From Nocardia huaxiensis (GTDB lineage Bacteria; Actinomycetota; Actinomycetes; Mycobacteriales; Mycobacteriaceae), in assembly GCF_013744875.1 (NCBI RefSeq), contig NZ_CP059399.1, forward strand, positions 4,898,001 through 4,962,000: a DNA stretch of 64,000 bases. Direction: 5' to 3'. The notes under the pieces were generated by a model. That model did not search any database and was not told where the DNA came from. It saw only the letters and a list, made by a program, of their open reading frames with translations. Position numbers and translations under genes: made by a program. Of the stretch, positions 44,312-53,502 are shown piece by piece (position 1 is the first letter of the stretch; every line of letters begins with the position of its first letter).

Positions 44312-45213
44312 TGAGATATTTCGTCGCGGCCCGAGAAGACCGCACGCTCGACACAAGCGCTCGCGCCGCACTGCGCGGCGAATTCCTGCAGTGCCGAGAC
44401 GGCATCACGCACTACGAGTTGACCGGACCTCCGGGCGGTGAGCTGGTCGTCCTGGTCGGCGGGCTGACCATTCCGCTGTTCTACTGGGATCGGTTCGCGG
44501 CCCAGCTGCACGCACGTGGCTTCCGCACCCTGTCCTACAGCGGCTACGGCCGCGGCTACTCCGACCGGGTGGAAGCGACCTACGACGAAGCCTTGTTCCT
44601 GCGCCAGCTCACCGATCTGATCGAGGGGCTCGGACTGCGCGACGAACCACATCACCTGCTGGGCACCTCGATGGGTGCCTTGGTCGCCATGGCGCACGCC
44701 GAGCAGCACCAGCACCGCATCGGCAGCCTGACCTTGGTCGGCCCCGCGGGTCTGGCGACGAAGCCCCCGGCGGGCACGGCACTACTGCGCCGGGAGCGCT
44801 TGGCGACCCTGGTCGCCAAGCGTCTCGGTGGCCGCCTGCTCGAGGGCCACCTGTCACACAACGTCCTGGACCCCGAACAAGGCAGGGAACTGACCGCGAT
44901 GGTCAGTGAGTGCTATCGGTACGAGGGATCGCTCTACTCGTTCTTCGCCACGATCGCCGACTTCCCGCTCACCGCGCGCCGCGACCTGTACCGCCGGACG
45001 AGCCATTCGCCTGTCCCCACGATGCTGGTGTGGGGCGACGAGGACCGGGTCACTCCGATAAAGGATTTCGACGAGGTCTGCACCTTGCTCGCGCCCGACT
45101 TGGCGCACGTCATCACCCACTGCGGACACATGGCCAGCTACGAGCAGCCCGAGCTCGTCGCTCAGCACTTCGCCTCGTTTGTGGAAAAGACCGAACGAAA
45201 GGTAGTCCAGTGA
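44311..45213 (+). CDS. Alpha/beta hydrolase
   Basis: A 300-residue second alpha/beta hydrolase with nucleophile Ser120 in LLGTSMGAL, Asp in WGDEDRVTP and His in HCGHMASYEQ. The N-terminal 25 residues precede the fold. GTG 44311 overlaps the previous stop, and its own stop overlaps the FAD hydroxylase start. Two different hydrolases in tandem suggest two hydrolytic steps or substrates. Confidence 0.86.
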   Translation: MRYFVAAREDRTLDTSARAALRGEFLQCRDGITHYELTGPPGGELVVLVGGLTIPLFYWDRFAAQLHARGFRTLSYSGYGRGYSDRVEATYDEALFLRQLTDLIEGLGLRDEPHHLLGTSMGALVAMAHAEQHQHRIGSLTLVGPAGLATKPPAGTALLRRERLATLVAKRLGGRLLEGHLSHNVLDPEQGRELTAMVSECYRYEGSLYSFFATIADFPLTARRDLYRRTSHSPVPTMLVWGDEDRVTPIKDFDEVCTLLAPDLAHVITHCGHMASYEQPELVAQHFASFVEKTERKVVQ

Positions 45214-46766
45214 GCGCCGAATCGATCGACGTGCTGGTCGTCGGAGCAGGCCCGACCGGCACGGCCCTCGCCGTCGATCTGGTACGACGCGGACTGGCGG
45301 TGCGGATAATCGACAAGGGCGCAACGGGATTCGATGGTTCCCGAGCCAAAGGCGTCCAGCCCCGGACCTTGGAGGTGCTCGAGGATCTCGGGGCGCTGCC
45401 GGACGTCCTCGCCGGGGGCGCGACCTACCCGCCGCTGGGGATCCACGCCGGCCCACTGACAATCCCGTGGGCGATGAATCCGCGCCGTCGAGCCACCTCC
45501 GATGTGCCCTATCCCAATACGTGGCTGATACCCCAGCACCGCACCGACGGCGCGTTGCGCGCACGACTTCAGGAGCTCGGAGGAGTGGTCGAATTCGACT
45601 GCGCACTCACAAGTTTCGAGCAGACCCCGGAGAAGGTCACCGCGACGGTATCCACTCCCGATGGCGTGCGCCGGATCGAATGCCGCTATCTGGTCGGCGC
45701 CGACGGCGGGTCGAGCGCGGTGCGCAAGGCGGCGGAAGTCGGATTCGAGGGCAAGACAGACGAATCCGATCGAATGATCATCGCCGACGCGACGGTCGAG
45801 GGCTTGTCGCGCAATCGCTGGCATGTCTGGCCGCGGCTGGGCGGCCGGTTCGTCGGAGCCTGCCCCCTGCCGAATTCCGATCAGTTCCAATGGATGATCC
45901 GACTGGATCCCGACGAGGAACCGTCGCTCGAACTCGACGACCTCAATGCCCGTATTCGCGCGCACACCGGTGACAAACGCATAAGCCTGACCCAGGTTTC
46001 CTGGAAGTCGGTGTTCCGCCCCAATATTCGCCTCGCCGACCGCTATCGCGCGGGGCGGGTGTTCCTCGCGGGGGACGCCGCGCACGTCCACACCCCCGCC
46101 GGTGCACAAGGACTCAACACCGGTATCCAGGACGCCTACAACCTCGGGTGGAAACTCGCGCAGGTGCTCGCGGGCGCCCCCGACACGCTGCTGGACACCT
46201 ACGAGGCCGAACGTCGTCCGATCGCGGCGCGCGTCCTGGGGTTGTCGACGAAGAAGTACGAGGGCTTGTCGCGACTGGATCCCTCCAGCATCAAACGCGG
46301 AGACGACGAGCGTCAGCTCGGTGTGAACTATCGCGGCGGTCCGCTGGCCGCGAACGCGGCCGGACGGACACGCACACTGCGGGTAGGCGATCGAGTACCG
46401 GACGCCGTTCTCACCGACCAGGCCGGACACCGGCGGCGACTGTTCGAACATACTGCGGGATCGCATTTCACGGCGATCGCCTATGGCTCCGAAGCCGGTG
46501 CCGACCTGGCCGCCATATCCTGGCCGGCCACCGGCGCGCCCCTGCTGCGTCTGTTCGTGGATGCTCGAGCCGCCACCGAGCGCGATATCGTGCTCGACGA
46601 CATGGGTGGTGGGTTCGCCAAGGCCTTCGGTCTCAGTTCTCCCACACTGCTGTTGATCCGCCCGGACGGATATCTCGCCGCCGTCGCGACCGAGAATCGA
46701 GTCGATGCGATCGACGCGATTGCCGCAGGCATGCTCCCGGCGAGCAAGCCCACCACTCTCGTATGA
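45210..46766 (+). CDS. FAD-dependent aromatic hydroxylase with thioredoxin-like C-terminus
   Basis: A 518-residue class A flavoprotein monooxygenase: VLVVGAGPTGTALAVDLVRR, LVGADGGSSAVRK, FLAGDAAHVHTPAGAQGLNT. The C-terminal ~120 residues (RVPDAVLTDQAGHRRRLFEH onward) form the thioredoxin-like domain seen in phenol and pentachlorophenol-type hydroxylases. Last clear gene of the TetR-controlled operon. Confidence 0.92.
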   Translation: MSAESIDVLVVGAGPTGTALAVDLVRRGLAVRIIDKGATGFDGSRAKGVQPRTLEVLEDLGALPDVLAGGATYPPLGIHAGPLTIPWAMNPRRRATSDVPYPNTWLIPQHRTDGALRARLQELGGVVEFDCALTSFEQTPEKVTATVSTPDGVRRIECRYLVGADGGSSAVRKAAEVGFEGKTDESDRMIIADATVEGLSRNRWHVWPRLGGRFVGACPLPNSDQFQWMIRLDPDEEPSLELDDLNARIRAHTGDKRISLTQVSWKSVFRPNIRLADRYRAGRVFLAGDAAHVHTPAGAQGLNTGIQDAYNLGWKLAQVLAGAPDTLLDTYEAERRPIAARVLGLSTKKYEGLSRLDPSSIKRGDDERQLGVNYRGGPLAANAAGRTRTLRVGDRVPDAVLTDQAGHRRRLFEHTAGSHFTAIAYGSEAGADLAAISWPATGAPLLRLFVDARAATERDIVLDDMGGGFAKAFGLSSPTLLLIRPDGYLAAVATENRVDAIDAIAAGMLPASKPTTLV

Positions 46767-46976
46767 CCAACTCCCGCAACGTCCGCCGCCCAGATCGTCA
46801 CCGGAGCGGGAGAGGATCCGAACTCCTCGATCGCTGTCGGCCTGCGGTGGGCAGCGGCATTGGCGGCGCTGCGTGTCTGGCAACGTGATCCGCCGTCACA
46901 CGGAGTTGCTGGATTCCTTTGCACACCAATTGCTTACGATCCTCGGTCGTCCGGCCGAGGAGTAGTTCGCCGGAGC
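46767..46976. other. Short region with possible gene remnant
   Basis: After the hydroxylase stop, one frame reads QIVTGAGEDPNSSIAVGLRW and a second, shifted frame reads RRHTELLDSFAHQLLTILGR before a stop at 46965. Together they look like a frameshifted tail of a small protein, but no family is recognised and there is no good start. Confidence 0.3.
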
Positions 46977-47882
46977 TCAGCAACGGAGCGAACCCGCCGG
47001 CAGTTCGTCGCCGGCGGTCAAGGGAAGTTCGATCGACCCCAGCAGGTCTCGGTACCGCGTGACCAGGTCCGTAGGTTCGCGACGGCTGTAGGCGACAATC
47101 TCCCGGAAGACGCCGGGGCCGATCCGTCGGGTGTGATGAGCCCATCCACCCGGCACGGCGTTGGCCGGCGTCACCGCGACCCCTGTGCCTTCGACCGCGA
47201 ACGACAGCGCCGCCGCGACCTGTCCGGTGCGAGCGACCGCGCGAGGGGTGAAATCCATTACGGCGGAGAGCCAATCGACGATCTCGCTCATACCTTGTTC
47301 CGCCTCGTAGAGCACCCAGTCGGCCGTTGCCATCTCGCGTGGGTCCACGGGGGAGTGCTGACGGTAATCGCCGGGACCCACCAGCACCATTTCCTCGTAG
47401 CCGAGCGACACCACGGGACCGTCCCATTCGGATGGTCGAGGGCCGATGGACAGATCGCCTTGCCCGCCACGGGTCGCGGCTTCGAGCTCGCGCCGATGGG
47501 AGAAGTCGTGCAGCCTCAGCATGATCGTGGGGTACAGGGTGTGCCAGCGGGCGGCGCTGAGCGGCAGCACCCCCGAGGCCACCGACCTGACCGTGAGCAC
47601 ATGAACATCGCCGAGCCGGTTTTCGGAGACTTGCCGGACGGCATCGACGGCGTCGCGCGCCGCGTCGAGCACCTGGCGTGCGTGCGGTAGCAGTACGCGA
47701 CCGGCAGGGGTGAGGGAAAGCCCGTGCCGCCCCCGTTCGAGTAGCTCGACGCCGAGTTCTCGCTCCAGGGCACGCATTTGCTGCGACAAGGAGGGTTGTG
47801 ACAGATACAGCTGCGCCGCGGCCGCACTGAAGGATCCGGCATCCCAGATCGTGACCAGATATTCGAGCTGACGCAGCTGCAC
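46977..47882 (-). CDS. LysR-family transcriptional regulator
   Basis: A 301-residue LysR protein: winged HTH at residues 1-60 (SFSAAAAQLYLSQPSLSQQM) and a C-terminal inducer-binding domain (DLSIGPRPSEW, MVLVGPGDY). GTG start with GAGGAA upstream. It is the last gene of a three-gene minus-strand set after the SDR and DapA-like genes (gaps 36 and 33 bp), which it probably regulates together with the divergent dehydrogenase genes. Confidence 0.92.
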   Translation of the reverse strand: MQLRQLEYLVTIWDAGSFSAAAAQLYLSQPSLSQQMRALERELGVELLERGRHGLSLTPAGRVLLPHARQVLDAARDAVDAVRQVSENRLGDVHVLTVRSVASGVLPLSAARWHTLYPTIMLRLHDFSHRRELEAATRGGQGDLSIGPRPSEWDGPVVSLGYEEMVLVGPGDYRQHSPVDPREMATADWVLYEAEQGMSEIVDWLSAVMDFTPRAVARTGQVAAALSFAVEGTGVAVTPANAVPGGWAHHTRRIGPGVFREIVAYSRREPTDLVTRYRDLLGSIELPLTAGDELPAGSLRC

Positions 47883-47915
47883 CGTCGCAGATTCCTCACG
47901 GCCGAGGTGGTTGGT

Positions 47916-48848
47916 TCACTTGACGAGTTCGACCCGGGGGTCGTGGCGGGACAGCCGCGCGAGCAGGTAGTCGATCTCCGCGCGAGTGGTGTCGGTCAGG
48001 ACGGGCCGGGGGCTGCGCTGGGCATCGCTGGCAAGCAGGCCACGGCGTTTCATGATGTATTTCCGCACCGCCAAGCCGATCACCGGCTGTTGCTCGTAGC
48101 GTAGCAGCGGCAGATGCGCGTCGAACAGGTCGTGCGCGGAGTCGCGATTCGCGGCCGTGGCTTCGACGATGTCGACGAGCAGTTCCGGGAAGCAGTAGCC
48201 GGTCATGGCGCCGTCGGCCCCGCGTTCGATCTCGAAATCCAGGAAGAGTCCACCGTTGCCACACAAGATCGACAACCGTGGCAGCAGGCCGTCGCCTTCG
48301 AGCCGGCGCAGGGTGCTGATCTTCTCCAGGCCCGGCCAGTCCTCGTGCTTGAGCATCACGCAGTTCGGCACCGCGACAGCGATTCTCGCGATGACCGACG
48401 GGGTCATCACCACCGAGAAGGACAGCGGGTAGTCCTGGATGACGAACGGGACCGCATCGCCGATCATGTGGACGGCGCCCTCGTAGTACTGCACGATCTG
48501 GTCGTCGGTGCGCAGGGTATTCGGCGGCGCGATCATGACTCCCGCCGCTCCGGCGTCCATGACTTCGGTGGTCAGTGCGGCCATTGCCGCGTAGCCACTG
48601 GCCGAGACGCCGACGACGATGGGCAGCGAGGTTCGTTCCAGCACATGGCGAACGATGCGAGTCGACTCCTGGTGCGCCAGTTTCGGCGCTTCCCCGAGCT
48701 GACCCAGCAATGTCAGTCCGGCGACGCCGACCGATTCATAGAAGTCCACCAGGCGGCTGAGGGAATCGAAGTCGACGGCGCCGTCCTCGTCGAAGGGGGT
48801 CGGTGCGATGGCGAACACGCCGGCGGTCTCGCGGGTTATGAGCGTCAC
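47916..48848 (-). CDS. DapA-like (dihydrodipicolinate synthase family) aldolase/dehydratase
   Basis: A 310-residue TIM-barrel class I aldolase. The Schiff-base residue is Lys167 (NCVMLKHEDW), the catalytic Tyr is Tyr140 (VIQDYPLSF), and GLTLLGQLGEAPKL replaces the usual GTTGE region. The latter departs from true dihydrodipicolinate synthases, so a catabolic keto-acid aldolase or dehydratase is more likely than lysine biosynthesis. GTG start with AAGGAG. Confidence 0.88.
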   Translation of the reverse strand: MTLITRETAGVFAIAPTPFDEDGAVDFDSLSRLVDFYESVGVAGLTLLGQLGEAPKLAHQESTRIVRHVLERTSLPIVVGVSASGYAAMAALTTEVMDAGAAGVMIAPPNTLRTDDQIVQYYEGAVHMIGDAVPFVIQDYPLSFSVVMTPSVIARIAVAVPNCVMLKHEDWPGLEKISTLRRLEGDGLLPRLSILCGNGGLFLDFEIERGADGAMTGYCFPELLVDIVEATAANRDSAHDLFDAHLPLLRYEQQPVIGLAVRKYIMKRRGLLASDAQRSPRPVLTDTTRAEIDYLLARLSRHDPRVELVK

Positions 48849-48884
48849 GGGTCGGTAACTCCTTCTAGCACCTGGGTTTTCGGT

Positions 48885-49670
48885 TCAAACACTGGCGATG
48901 AGGCCGCCGTCGACCCGCACCACCGTGCCGGTGATGTAGGCGGCGGGCACGCCGGCCAGGAACGCGATCGCGGCGGCATACTCGGACGGCTCCCCGTAGC
49001 GGCCCACCGGGATCGCCGCCGTGCTCGCGGCGCGCACCTGGTCGATGTCGATCCCGTCGCGTTCGGCCTTGGCCCGGTCGAGGTATTCGGTTCGCGCGGT
49101 GCCGATTCGGCCGGGGATGACCACGTTCGCGGTGATGCCGTCCGCGGCTACCTCCCGGGCCAGGGTCTTGGACCAGCCCAGCAGGCTGCTGCGCAGCGTG
49201 TTCGACAGACCGAGATTGGGGATCGGCGCGATGACGCCCGAGCTGGTGCTCGTGATCACTCGGCCCCAGCCGCGGGCTCGCATGCCCGGAAGCACGGCGT
49301 CGGTGATGGCGATGACCGACAGCACCATCGACAGGAACTGTTCGGCCCAGGTGCCGGTCGGCTGGTGGGTGACCGGCGAAGGCGCGGGACCGCCGGTGTT
49401 GTTGATCAGGATGTCCACCGGGCCGAGACTGCGCTCGATGGCGGCGACTCTGTCATCGATGAGGTGCAGATCGGCGATGTTCCATTCGAAAGCCTCGGCG
49501 CGGCCGCCTCGATCGACTATCGCCTCGGCCCTTGTCTCGGCGGCCCGCTTGTCGATGTCCGCCACCGCGACCGCCGCTCCCTCTGCCGCAAGGGTTTCCG
49601 CGATGGCGCCGCCCAGCCCGCCGCCACCGCCCAGCACCAAGGCAATGCGACCAGAAATACCAAGATCCAT
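48885..49670 (-). CDS. Short-chain dehydrogenase/reductase family protein, atypical active site
   Basis: A 261-residue Rossmann protein: cofactor site VLGGGGGLGGAIAETL, NNTGG at the NNAG position, and the usual C-terminal ITGTVVRVDGG. Ser of TSTSSG is kept, but the Y-x-x-x-K pair reads S-N-T-L-R (NLGLSNTLRSSLLGW), so the classical general base and lysine are absent. Subfamilies with this SNxxR pattern exist; their chemistry is uncertain. ATG 49670 with GGGAGAA is preferred to a much longer upstream frame. Confidence 0.88.
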   Translation of the reverse strand: MDLGISGRIALVLGGGGGLGGAIAETLAAEGAAVAVADIDKRAAETRAEAIVDRGGRAEAFEWNIADLHLIDDRVAAIERSLGPVDILINNTGGPAPSPVTHQPTGTWAEQFLSMVLSVIAITDAVLPGMRARGWGRVITSTSSGVIAPIPNLGLSNTLRSSLLGWSKTLAREVAADGITANVVIPGRIGTARTEYLDRAKAERDGIDIDQVRAASTAAIPVGRYGEPSEYAAAIAFLAGVPAAYITGTVVRVDGGLIASV

Positions 49671-49682
49671 CGATTCTCCCTT

Positions 49683-49696
49683 ACCGATATTTCGGT
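49683..49696. promoter_or_regulatory. ACCGA-N4-TCGGT palindrome before the SDR gene
   Basis: An inverted repeat with 5-bp perfect arms, 13 bp upstream of the SDR start and within the divergent promoter region shared with the alcohol dehydrogenase gene. A candidate operator, perhaps for the LysR protein or an unlinked regulator. Confidence 0.45.
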
Positions 49697-49926
49697 TCGT
49701 GCGCAAAAATTGCATCGTAATTGAGTGCGACGCTAACACGCACGAAGCTTTGCCGGTCATATCAATTTCCATTGGGGCGTATAGGGATCGGTTATACGTG
49801 CAGGTAGGTTGCGGTGAGTTAATGGGTGTGGCATGAGTCGTTGCCCGAATCATGTTTGGGTGGAGTCGATTTCATGAATACAGTCGGGAGGAATTGTCTC
49901 CTTGTATTCGAAAGGGCTGTGCGCGG

Positions 49927-51006
49927 ATGAATGTTCCGGAAACAATGGTGGCGGCGGTGCTGGGGGAGCCCGGAGTGATCGAGACGGTGAGAAAGCCGGT
50001 GCCCGAGATCGGCCCCGATGACGTACTCGTACGGGTTCATCGAGCCTCGTTGTGCGGAACGGACGTGAAGATTCTGAGCCGCAAGTTCTTCGGTGGCGTC
50101 GGCCCGGAGCCGGGTACGTTCATCCCCGGCCACGAGTACAGCGGTGTCGTTGCCGCCGTCGGCTCCAGTGTCGACGAGTTCGTGGTGGGGGACCGTGTCG
50201 TGACCGAGGCGCACCGGGGCTGCATGCGGTGCGCGAACTGTCTGTCCGGCGGCTATACCAACTGCCTCAACTACGGAGTCGCTGCGAAAGGCCATCGCGT
50301 ACAAGGGATGACGGTCCAGGGTGGCTTCGCGGAGTACGTATCCAACCACGTCTCCACGCTGACCTTGCTGCCCGAGACCGTCGACTTCGACAGCGCGGTC
50401 GTTCTCACCACCGCGGGGACCGTTATGCACGCCTTCCAACGGCTGGGTGTCCTCGCCGTCGGAACCAATATCGCGGTGATCGGTCCCGGCCCGATCGGGT
50501 TGCTGGCGGTGCAGGTCGCCCGGGAACTCGGGGCTGCCCGTGTTTCGCTCATCGGCACTCGCGAAGGCCGGCTGGCGCTGGGCAAACAATACGGTGCCGA
50601 CCAGGTGGTGAACTCTCGTGAATGTGATCCGGTCGCGGCGGTGCGCGCGGCCACCGGGGGTCGCGGGGCCGACATCGTTCTCGAGTGCTCGGGAGCCGGG
50701 CCGGCGGTCGATACGGCCCTGCACATGGCCACGCGCGGCGGGAAGGTGGTGCTGGTCGGCTTCTTCGGTCAGCCGGTGACCGCTGATCTCAATCACGCGG
50801 TCATGAACGGCATCACCCTCGCGACGGTGCGTGGGGAGGGCGCGGGTTCGGTCGCGCGTGCGGTGTCGTTGGCGGGCTCGGGACGCCTGAACACCGATTC
50901 CCTTGTTACTCACCGTTTCCCGCTGACCGATATCGCGGCGGCTTTCGACGCCTACACGCGGCGTGCCGACAATGCCATCAAGGTGATGCTCGATGTCACC
51001 GACTGA
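49927..51006 (+). CDS. Zinc-dependent alcohol/polyol dehydrogenase
   Basis: A 359-residue medium-chain dehydrogenase. Zinc ligands: Cys in SLCGTDVK, GHEYSG; structural-zinc cysteines in CMRCANCLSGGYTNC; NAD site VIGPGPIGLLAVQVA. It resembles threonine or sorbitol dehydrogenases. It is divergent from the SDR/DapA-like operon and overlaps the DUF3500 gene by 14 bp. Substrate is probably a hydroxy acid or polyol handled with its neighbours (inferred). Confidence 0.9.
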   Translation: MNVPETMVAAVLGEPGVIETVRKPVPEIGPDDVLVRVHRASLCGTDVKILSRKFFGGVGPEPGTFIPGHEYSGVVAAVGSSVDEFVVGDRVVTEAHRGCMRCANCLSGGYTNCLNYGVAAKGHRVQGMTVQGGFAEYVSNHVSTLTLLPETVDFDSAVVLTTAGTVMHAFQRLGVLAVGTNIAVIGPGPIGLLAVQVARELGAARVSLIGTREGRLALGKQYGADQVVNSRECDPVAAVRAATGGRGADIVLECSGAGPAVDTALHMATRGGKVVLVGFFGQPVTADLNHAVMNGITLATVRGEGAGSVARAVSLAGSGRLNTDSLVTHRFPLTDIAAAFDAYTRRADNAIKVMLDVTD

Positions 51007-52135
51007 CGAAGCCGCCGTCGCGGCGGCGATGGGGAAAGCGGCTGAGTCGTGGCTGAACTCGCTGACGGTCGACCAGAGGTCGGCTGCCCAGTACGCCTCG
51101 CCCCTGGTCGCCGAATCCGATCGCGAACGGCTGCGCTGGTTCTACACGCCCACCGACCACGGCGGTCTGGCATTGCGCGAGCAAATCCCACGCCAACAGA
51201 GTCTCGCCATGCAATTGGTGGCGACCGGCCTGTCGGAAGGCGGCTACGCCACCGTCGCCACCGTCATGGGCTTGGAACACATCCTCGACAGGGTGGAGGG
51301 GTGGCACGTCACGTGGGGGCGTCAACGCGGGCGCGACCCAGAGTTGTACTGGCTCCGAGTATTCGGTCACCCCAGCGATACCGTCTGGGCCTGGCGGCTC
51401 GGCGGGCATCATGTGTCGCTGAACAACCTCATCGTCGAGGGCAGGCTCGTCGCCACCACGCCCTGCTTCATCGGCGCCGATCCCGCGACGACGACCCTGC
51501 TGGGCACTTCGCTGCGGCCGCTCGCCGGCCTCGAGGAGGTGGCGCGCCGGCTGGTGCGATCCCTCGACTCCGACCAGCTGGGCCGGGCATTGCTCCACCC
51601 TTCGGCCATCTCGGACATCGTGTCGGGCAACCGGCCGTGCCTCGCTGACGGCGACGCCATGATGCACATGCAGGACCTCTGGCGCGGGCAGTTCGCTGAT
51701 CCCGCATTGACCGACCTGGTCGACCAGATCGACCGCCGGGCCGAGCAGGCCAGCGGCTACGGCGAAGCCGATCACGCTCGCCTCGCCTACTCCACCATTC
51801 CCAAGGGACTCTGCGCCCAGGCCCTCGACACCGAGCAGCGCGGCTGGTTACGCGACTTGATCGGCTTGTATACGGGACGAGCACCGCAACCGCTCGCCGA
51901 CCGGGAAACCGACCACTATGCCTACGACGCGATCCTCGACACGGTCCACTTCGCATGGGCCGGCAGCCTCGAGCGCGGCGACCCGCACTACTACCGCGTA
52001 CAGGGCCCGAGGCTGCTCCTCGAATACGACAACACCCAGCGCAACGCCAACCATGCGCACTCGGTGTGGCGAGATCCCTTGGCAGACTTCGGGTTCGATG
52101 CGCTAGCGGCGCATCGACGGCGCTCCGTGCATTAG
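50993..52135 (+). CDS. DUF3500 domain-containing protein
   Basis: A 380-residue protein whose signature, GPRLLLEYDNTQRNANHAHS followed by VWRDPLADFG, together with TDHGGLAL near the N-terminus, identifies DUF3500. Function is unknown; members have recurring His and Asn residues that look catalytic. The overlap with the dehydrogenase gene suggests a shared pathway. Confidence 0.88.
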   Translation: MSPTDEAAVAAAMGKAAESWLNSLTVDQRSAAQYASPLVAESDRERLRWFYTPTDHGGLALREQIPRQQSLAMQLVATGLSEGGYATVATVMGLEHILDRVEGWHVTWGRQRGRDPELYWLRVFGHPSDTVWAWRLGGHHVSLNNLIVEGRLVATTPCFIGADPATTTLLGTSLRPLAGLEEVARRLVRSLDSDQLGRALLHPSAISDIVSGNRPCLADGDAMMHMQDLWRGQFADPALTDLVDQIDRRAEQASGYGEADHARLAYSTIPKGLCAQALDTEQRGWLRDLIGLYTGRAPQPLADRETDHYAYDAILDTVHFAWAGSLERGDPHYYRVQGPRLLLEYDNTQRNANHAHSVWRDPLADFGFDALAAHRRRSVH

Positions 52136-52187
52136 CCGAACTGCTGATCGACGCGCTGCACATACCACCGCCGACCGTCTCGAAGGT

Positions 52188-52215
52188 TCAGGCGGGACGG
52201 GCCCGAACCGCCTGA
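52188..52215. terminator. Hairpin between convergent genes
   Basis: TCAGGCGG (52188-52195) pairs with CCGCCTGA (52208-52215) around a 12-nt loop that itself contains GGGCCC. Lies between the DUF3500 gene and the convergent epoxide hydrolase gene. No T run. Confidence 0.5.
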
Positions 52216-52274
52216 CAATTGGACCGGGGCCGGATATGGCCGATTCCTGTGGCTGGCGAACGTGGGAATGCAGG

Positions 52275-53426
52275 TCATCGACGCAGTTGCCCGAAGAAGG
52301 CCCGAATGTCGTCGACGAACAGGTCGGGGACTTCGAAGGCGGGGAAGTGGCCGCCCTCGGTGTGGTCGCGGAAGAAGGCGACACTGTCGCCGGCGCCGAG
52401 GACCTTGCGCACGAAAGCGTCGCTGTAGAACAAGGATTGGCCCTGAGGGACCGGGGAGGTCCCGCCCCAGCCGGTGTGCTCGGCGTGGGCCATCTCCCAG
52501 TAGAAGTCGGCTGCCGCGGGGCCGGTGCGGGTGAACCAGTACAGGCTCGCGGTGATCAGAATGTTCTCGCGGCTGATCGGGGTCGCGGGATTGGCCCACT
52601 CCACGAATTTCTCTGCGATCCAGGCCAGTTGCAGGATCGGGGAATCGGCCAGACCCGCCGACAGGGCGTTGGGTTGGGTCGAGTGCAGCACCCGATAGCC
52701 CTTCATCTGCGCCCAACTGTGTTGTGCCGCTTCGAGTTGCTTGCGTTCGTCGGCGTCGAGGCCCTCGGGCGTCGGGAGGTCTTCGCCGACCATGCCGAGC
52801 TGGAGCCGGTCGCCGTGGGTGTGCGCGCCGATCACCCGCTCGGGCAGCAGCGCCGCCATCCGGCCGGTGACACCCGCGCCGATATCACCGCCCTCGACAC
52901 CGAACCGGTCATATCCCAGCCGGGTCATCAATTCGCCGAAGGCCAGCGCGGTCCGGTCGAGGTTCCAGCCGCGCGCCGAGAGCGGACTCGAGAACACGAA
53001 CCCGGGCAGCGACGGAATCACCAGGTGGAAGGCGTCCGCCGGGTCGCCGCCGTGCGCACGCGGGTCGGTCAGTGGCCCGCTGGCGGCGACGAACTCCACG
53101 AATGAGGTCGGGTAGCTGTGGTTGAGCAGCAGCGGGGTGGCGTCGGGTTCGGGTGAGCGCAGATGCAGGAAGTGGATGGTTTGCCCGTCGATCTCGGTCA
53201 CGAAGTGCGGCAGCGTGTTGAGCGCGGCTTCGTGTGCGCGCCAATCGAATCCGTCGGCCCAATAGGAGGCCAGCTCGCGCAGGTAGCCCGGCGTGATGCC
53301 GTGGTCCCACTGCGAATCCGCACCGGGCACCGGGTACGGCGAGCGGGTGCGGGCGAGTCGTTCACGCAGATCATCGAGCTCGGCCTGCGGGATCTGGATC
53401 CGGAAGGGAATGATGTCAGCGTTCAT
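52275..53426 (-). CDS. Epoxide hydrolase (EPHX1-like, EHN domain)
   Basis: A 383-residue protein with the N-terminal EHN segment (RIQIPQAELDDLRERLARTR) and an alpha/beta hydrolase core. The nucleophile is Asp181 in VEGGDIGAGV and the base His360 in EGGHFPAFEVPD. The oxyanion loop reads HSYPTS, not the usual HGWPGS. Soluble, without the membrane anchor of mammalian microsomal enzymes. It opens epoxides to diols; substrate unknown. Confidence 0.9.
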   Translation of the reverse strand: MNADIIPFRIQIPQAELDDLRERLARTRSPYPVPGADSQWDHGITPGYLRELASYWADGFDWRAHEAALNTLPHFVTEIDGQTIHFLHLRSPEPDATPLLLNHSYPTSFVEFVAASGPLTDPRAHGGDPADAFHLVIPSLPGFVFSSPLSARGWNLDRTALAFGELMTRLGYDRFGVEGGDIGAGVTGRMAALLPERVIGAHTHGDRLQLGMVGEDLPTPEGLDADERKQLEAAQHSWAQMKGYRVLHSTQPNALSAGLADSPILQLAWIAEKFVEWANPATPISRENILITASLYWFTRTGPAAADFYWEMAHAEHTGWGGTSPVPQGQSLFYSDAFVRKVLGAGDSVAFFRDHTEGGHFPAFEVPDLFVDDIRAFFGQLRR

Positions 53427-53502
53427 GCACGCAATCTATGGGCAATCTAGGTCAGTCTCCGCCCTATTTTCTGCCCTGGGTGGGTGTGTCGTCACCACGG
53501 CC

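Noticed and set aside
47916..48848. Annotation as lysine-biosynthetic dapA
   Set aside because: The GTTGE region is altered and the gene lies in a regulated catabolic operon with LysR and SDR genes.
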